A DNA stretch of 16,766 nt, taken from the NCBI RefSeq assembly GCF_016785185.1, contig NZ_JAEKDY010000075.1; one strand, 5' to 3'. Shown piece by piece: positions 13,050 to 16,766 of this stretch; the first letter of the stretch is position 1, and every line of letters starts with the position of its first letter. The notes under the pieces are model-generated. The model was not told the origin of the DNA. It was given only the letters and a program-made list of their open reading frames with translations, and searched no databases. A program made the position numbers and the translations under genes. This stretch comes from Heyndrickxia sporothermodurans (GTDB taxonomy: Bacteria; Bacillota; Bacilli; Bacillales; Bacillaceae_C).

Positions 13050-15144
13050 TAATAATCCTGAAAGAGTTGAAAGGATTGTCTACATTGATGAAAACCGTCA
13101 ATTTTGCTTTCTAATAAACATCTATGATAATTCCTTCCCCATTTCAAATGATTTACATGAAGTTGAAAACTCGATAATAGGTGGTGAAGCTGAGATTCTT
13201 GAAAAAGATCCTTGGACTGTCATTGTCTTTGAGAAGGATATATCTGAAAAGGCAAGACAAGTACAAGAAAAAGCATGGGCAGTTGTTTCAAAACTACTTA
13301 AAGTGGGACAAAAGGAATTACTGAATCCTATTGAAAGGAATTCAGTTATACACAGAGTTTCTAATGAAATGGGGATAACTAAGAAGACAGTTGTGAAGTA
13401 TTTGAAAAGATATTGGAAAAGGGGGATGTACCCATTTGCCTTATTGCCGGATTTCTATAAAAGAGGTGGAAAGGGACAAGAAAAGCAAAGCAGTGAGAAA
13501 AAGCGAGGTAGACCAAGAAAGGTGCAAGAGGTTGTTGGGAGTGGGGTCAATATTGATGAAGAAATGAAAAAGGTCTTTCGACTTACAGCAAATAAATATT
13601 ATCAGACAAAGAAAAATGTCAGTGTCAGATTTGCTTATGAGCAGATGATAAAGGAGTTTTTCAGAGAGGAGTTGGAAAAGGCACCGGAACAATTGCCAAC
13701 CTACTATCAGTTCCTTTACTGGATAAGGAAGGAACAGAATTTATCGCATGAAATCATCCGGAGAACGGGCAAACGAAACTTTGACTTAAACTTCCGACCA
13801 GTTTTAGGTAGTTCAAAAAATGAGGTGCGTTCACCGGGCGAGAAGATACAGATTGACGCTACCGTAGCTGATGTTTATTTAGTAAGTGAGTTTAACAGAG
13901 AATGGATTATCGGAAGACCAGTCCTATATTTTTGTAAATGTGTCTGGTCATCAATGATAGTAGGGTTTCATATTGGATTAGAGGGTCCGAATTTTGAACA
14001 GGCACGGATGGCTCTAATGAATATGGTTGAGGATAAGGTTGAGTATTGTAAGCAATTTGATATTGATATTAATGAAAAAGAATGGCCTGCTGCTTTTTTG
14101 CCGAATAGTATCGTTGCTGACCGTGCTGAACTCCTTTCAAATGCTTCGAACCTTCTAACTGAAAAACTAAATATAAGAATTGAAAATTCCGGAAGTTGGC
14201 GTGGGGACCTTAAATCGCTTATAGAAAGGCAATTTGGTCTCTTCACGAATGAGGTAGTAAAGCCTATGTTGCCAGGGGCTGTTGATGTAGACTTTGGAAA
14301 ACGAGGTACAAGGGATCATCGCCTAAGCGGAAAATTAACATTAACCGATTTCAAAAAAATTATCATTAGATACATTCTATACTTCAATAATCAGTATGTA
14401 ATGGAGAATTTTATCAGGGATGAAGAAATGATAACGGAAGAGGTTGAGCCAATTCCTATTAAACTATGGGAATGGGGAATGAAAAATCGAGCTGGGCGAT
14501 TACGCAAAATTTCTAAAGACTTAATGATGCTCCATATGTTACCAGTTGGAAGTGCAACTGTAAGTGAAGCTGGAATTCGCTTTCGGAATATGCTTTATAG
14601 TTCAGAATTAGCATTAAAGGAACAGTGGTTTGTAAAAGCCCGATTTCAAAATAGCTGGAAAGTTGATATTGTCTATGATCCAAGGAATGCAGGCCAGATT
14701 TATATTCAAAATCCAGACAGTAAATCATATGAAGTATGTCATCTTTTGGAACACCAGTATAGGTACAAAAATAAAACAATGGACGATATAAATTTTCTGC
14801 ATGAATCTGAAAAATTGCAAAAGAGAAAGCATAAACAAGATCAGCTTAAAGCAAAGATTGATTTAAAAGAAGAAGTTGAAAAAATCGTGAAAGATGCAGA
14901 AAAGAAATCAAAGTCAAGCGGGGTAAAGGAGAGTAGCAATAAAAGAATTAAAGATATAAAGAACCATAGAAAATTAGAACAAGAACTTATTCGTAAAAAG
15001 CAAAATGAAATAGCCAAGACTGAATCCAACGATACAGGGGGTAGTCAATCAAAGGTTATACCAATGAGCGGCCCAGCGGATAATGAAAATTATTTATTGC
15101 TAAAGAGAATGCAGAAGAAGGGGATGGAAAAACGTGAACGTTAG
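13018..15144 (+). CDS. tnsB: TnsB-like DDE transposase
   Basis: 708 residues from ATG 13018 with GAGGAGGGG just upstream, inside the tnsA 3' end. An N-terminal DNA-binding region includes HTH-like NEMGITKKTVVKYLKRYW (116-133) and a basic KKRGRPRK patch (161-168) resembling an AT-hook. The retroviral-integrase-like core has the complete triad: Asp280 (IQIDATVAD), Asp368 (SIVADRAEL) and Glu403 (SLIERQFG), with 34 residues between the second Asp and Glu. A beta-barrel region follows, then a highly charged, Lys/Glu-rich tail (about 600-708), which in Tn7 contacts TnsC. TnsB binds the transposon ends and makes the 3' cuts and strand transfer. All catalytic residues are intact, in contrast to TnsA. 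The last codons overlap the tnsC start. Confidence 0.95.
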   Translation: MLSINMLIQYDNNPERVERIVYIDENRQFCFLINIYDNSFPISNDLHEVENSIIGGEAEILEKDPWTVIVFEKDISEKARQVQEKAWAVVSKLLKVGQKELLNPIERNSVIHRVSNEMGITKKTVVKYLKRYWKRGMYPFALLPDFYKRGGKGQEKQSSEKKRGRPRKVQEVVGSGVNIDEEMKKVFRLTANKYYQTKKNVSVRFAYEQMIKEFFREELEKAPEQLPTYYQFLYWIRKEQNLSHEIIRRTGKRNFDLNFRPVLGSSKNEVRSPGEKIQIDATVADVYLVSEFNREWIIGRPVLYFCKCVWSSMIVGFHIGLEGPNFEQARMALMNMVEDKVEYCKQFDIDINEKEWPAAFLPNSIVADRAELLSNASNLLTEKLNIRIENSGSWRGDLKSLIERQFGLFTNEVVKPMLPGAVDVDFGKRGTRDHRLSGKLTLTDFKKIIIRYILYFNNQYVMENFIRDEEMITEEVEPIPIKLWEWGMKNRAGRLRKISKDLMMLHMLPVGSATVSEAGIRFRNMLYSSELALKEQWFVKARFQNSWKVDIVYDPRNAGQIYIQNPDSKSYEVCHLLEHQYRYKNKTMDDINFLHESEKLQKRKHKQDQLKAKIDLKEEVEKIVKDAEKKSKSSGVKESSNKRIKDIKNHRKLEQELIRKKQNEIAKTESNDTGGSQSKVIPMSGPADNENYLLLKRMQKKGMEKRER

Positions 15145-16708
15145 TCAGTTTACAAAAGCACATTACAGTGAACAAGTAATCAAGGAGTATCAAAACAACC
15201 CATTGATTGAAGCTCTTCCCCCCATCTTGTCCAAGCAGGAGGTTATTGAGAAATTAAGTTATTATCCTCATTTTGATGAAAGTGAGCGTCAATTGGATTC
15301 TCATTATCGGTTTCATTTAGTACAAAGGATCTTTTCAATGTTTCAAGTCTTACCATACCACCTTGATCTTGAAAGTAGATTATCCAGGTTACTAAGACAG
15401 GGGTATCTATCAAGAAATCCGTTGAGTAGTTCTTATTCAGCATCGCTGGTTTCAGGACATGAAAAGATAACTTCTTCTGTGGATCAAAGTTGGTTCAATA
15501 ACTCAGTTCCTAGGGGGTTCACTATCATTGGACCATCAGGTACTGGAAAGAGTACAGCTATAGCAAAGATATTGGATCAATTGCCACAAACTATTATTCA
15601 TTCAAAGTATCGAAATACGGATTTCAATTTCACCCAATTAGTATGGCTAAGGCTTGAATGTCCACATGACGGTTCAGTTAAGGGCCTAGTAAATCAGTTC
15701 TTTATAACAGTAGACGGATTGTTGGGAACCAGCTATTTTGATAAGTTTGGTCGTTCTAATAAACTTTCAGTTAATACATTAATGCCAATAATGACTCAAG
15801 TTTGCTCAAGTATAGGGCTTGGTATTTTAGTAATTGATGAAATTCAGCATTTAAGTTTAAGGGGTGTAGGATCAAAGCTAATGCTTAATTTTTTCACGAC
15901 TCTTAGTAATTCTATTGGCATTCCTCTTGTACTTATTGGAACCCCTTCTGCAATGGGTGTTTTACAAAGAGAATTCAGACAAGCACGTAGAGGAAGTGGT
16001 CAAGGAGACCTTGTAATGGATAGACTTGAAAAAGATGAGTATTGGCACTTATTCCTTGAGGCAATATGGGATTATCAATGGGTTAGAACCCCTGTTGAAC
16101 TTTCTAGCGAATTCATTGAGGTAATGTATTTAGAAAGTCAAGGGATCATCGACATCGCACTCAAGCTGTTTGTCCTAGCACAAATACGGGCTATTTCATC
16201 CAATAAGGAAGTGTTAAGTGTTCCTTTAATTCAGCAGGTTGCAAGGGATAATCTAAAGCTGGTTCAACCGATGTTAGCGGCATTAAAATCCGGTGAGGCT
16301 AGTAAAATCTCACAATATGAAGATATATATTTCCCTTTTGAAGAAGCCTTTGAGAATGAAAAAATAAGAATGGAAAAGAGCAATTTTATTAAGGTGATGA
16401 AGCAGAATCAAGCAGCAAATGATATAACTCAAATAAAAGAAGAGGCTCTATTCAGACTTAATCTTCTTGGATTGTCCAAAGAGAAGGCAAAAAAGGCTAT
16501 AAATGGAGTATCCAAGAATCAATCCATTAATGACTTACAAGAGCTTGTCAAAAGTGCTTTTCAATTTTCATTACAAGATAGAATGCCTGAAAAGAAAAGT
16601 GTGGATATTGAGGAATCAGAAGACGACCTAAGAACAATCGTAAGCCCCCAATCAAACAACGCATATAAACAAGCAGCGCCTCCTGGTACTATGAATGTAT
16701 CAATTTAA
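15134..16708 (+). CDS. tnsC: TnsC-like AAA+ regulator ATPase of transposition
   Basis: 524 residues from GTG 15134, overlapping the tnsB stop by 11 bp, with AAGAAGGGG upstream. Walker A is GPSGTGKST (133-141), Walker B LVIDEIQHL (232-240) and a sensor-1-like LVLIGTPSA (265-273). An Arg-rich segment REFRQARRGSGQGD (279-292) may include the arginine finger. TnsC forms ATP-dependent filaments on target DNA and bridges target selector and transposase. The length is close to Tn7 TnsC, larger than TniB-type proteins. The acidic, Ser/Glu-rich C-terminus (from about 480) is probably disordered. No defect is seen. Confidence 0.93.
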   Translation: MNVSQFTKAHYSEQVIKEYQNNPLIEALPPILSKQEVIEKLSYYPHFDESERQLDSHYRFHLVQRIFSMFQVLPYHLDLESRLSRLLRQGYLSRNPLSSSYSASLVSGHEKITSSVDQSWFNNSVPRGFTIIGPSGTGKSTAIAKILDQLPQTIIHSKYRNTDFNFTQLVWLRLECPHDGSVKGLVNQFFITVDGLLGTSYFDKFGRSNKLSVNTLMPIMTQVCSSIGLGILVIDEIQHLSLRGVGSKLMLNFFTTLSNSIGIPLVLIGTPSAMGVLQREFRQARRGSGQGDLVMDRLEKDEYWHLFLEAIWDYQWVRTPVELSSEFIEVMYLESQGIIDIALKLFVLAQIRAISSNKEVLSVPLIQQVARDNLKLVQPMLAALKSGEASKISQYEDIYFPFEEAFENEKIRMEKSNFIKVMKQNQAANDITQIKEEALFRLNLLGLSKEKAKKAINGVSKNQSINDLQELVKSAFQFSLQDRMPEKKSVDIEESEDDLRTIVSPQSNNAYKQAAPPGTMNVSI

Positions 16709-16723
16709 GGAGGTGCTTTTCAT

Positions 16724-16766
16724 ATGCCAGAACAAAAATTAACAATTGTCCCCGTTACATTACATT
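16724..16766 (+). CDS. Start of a fifth tns-operon gene (truncated by window edge)
   Basis: ATG 16724 is preceded by AAGGAGGTG at 16707-16715, a near-perfect ribosome-binding site overlapping the tnsC stop. Only 14 codons are visible, beginning MPEQKLTIVPVTLH. In Tn7-like operons a TniQ-domain target selector (TnsD) usually comes next, and TnsE or an accessory gene is also possible; the visible residues do not decide. Confidence 0.65.
   Translation, partial: MPEQKLTIVPVTLH

Larger units (their letters stand above)
11445..16766 (+). mobile_element. Tn7-like transposon core: resolvase, tnsA, tnsB, tnsC and a fifth gene (both ends unseen)
   Basis: The segment holds a serine resolvase and overlapping tnsA-tnsB-tnsC genes in Tn7 order, followed by another gene with a strong ribosome-binding site. 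In Tn7 the right end lies just outside tnsA; here that end should be left of the resolvase. One possible terminus is TGTGATGT starting at 11282, preceded by ATCCC, 31 bp after the nuclease stop, but several TGT triplets occur there and no diagnostic repeat array confirms it. The other end is beyond the window. Confidence 0.75.

Overview
The window is low-GC, has strong purine-rich Shine-Dalgarno sites and uses TTG/GTG starts, which points to a Bacillaceae-type Firmicute. An actin-type plasmid partition operon, an insertion-sequence scar, a restriction-modification cassette and a Tn7-like transposition operon make a large plasmid (or plasmid-derived island) the most likely setting. I saw no rRNA, tRNA or CRISPR array.

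Layout. (1) 1-210: right end of an IS66-family element. It is inserted in a helicase gene whose truncated 3' part runs to 1776. (2) 2069-5753: a small Cys-rich protein, then a restriction-modification cassette. The cassette has an HTH regulator with an apparent non-canonical ATC start, an AlwI-like restriction endonuclease coupled to it, and a C5-cytosine methyltransferase with its own promoter. (3) 5859-7104, minus strand: parM-parR partition operon, followed by a 483-bp gene-free stretch holding a candidate 10-bp-phased centromere. (4) 7588-11250: two uncharacterised small proteins, a translationally coupled pair of divergent four-helix-bundle (S23/Avd-type) proteins, and a 594-residue protein with a predicted PD-(D/E)xK nuclease domain followed by six HTH-like repeats. 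(5) 11445-16766: a serine resolvase gene followed by the overlapping tnsA-tnsB-tnsC operon and the first codons of a fifth gene cut by the window edge.

Most interesting point. TnsB keeps a full DDE triad and TnsC keeps its Walker motifs. TnsA, however, appears to have lost the catalytic aspartate (Ser at residue 121) and the following Gln, while keeping the Glu and Lys. In Tn7, loss of TnsA cleavage converts cut-and-paste movement into replicative cointegrate formation. The serine resolvase directly upstream would supply the cointegrate resolution such an element needs. The inference is a Tn7-like element that has become replicative and carries its own resolvase, parallel to Tn5053-type elements but with an intact-length, catalytically altered TnsA. 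The second notable item is the repeat-containing nuclease, which looks like a modular DNA-recognition protein.
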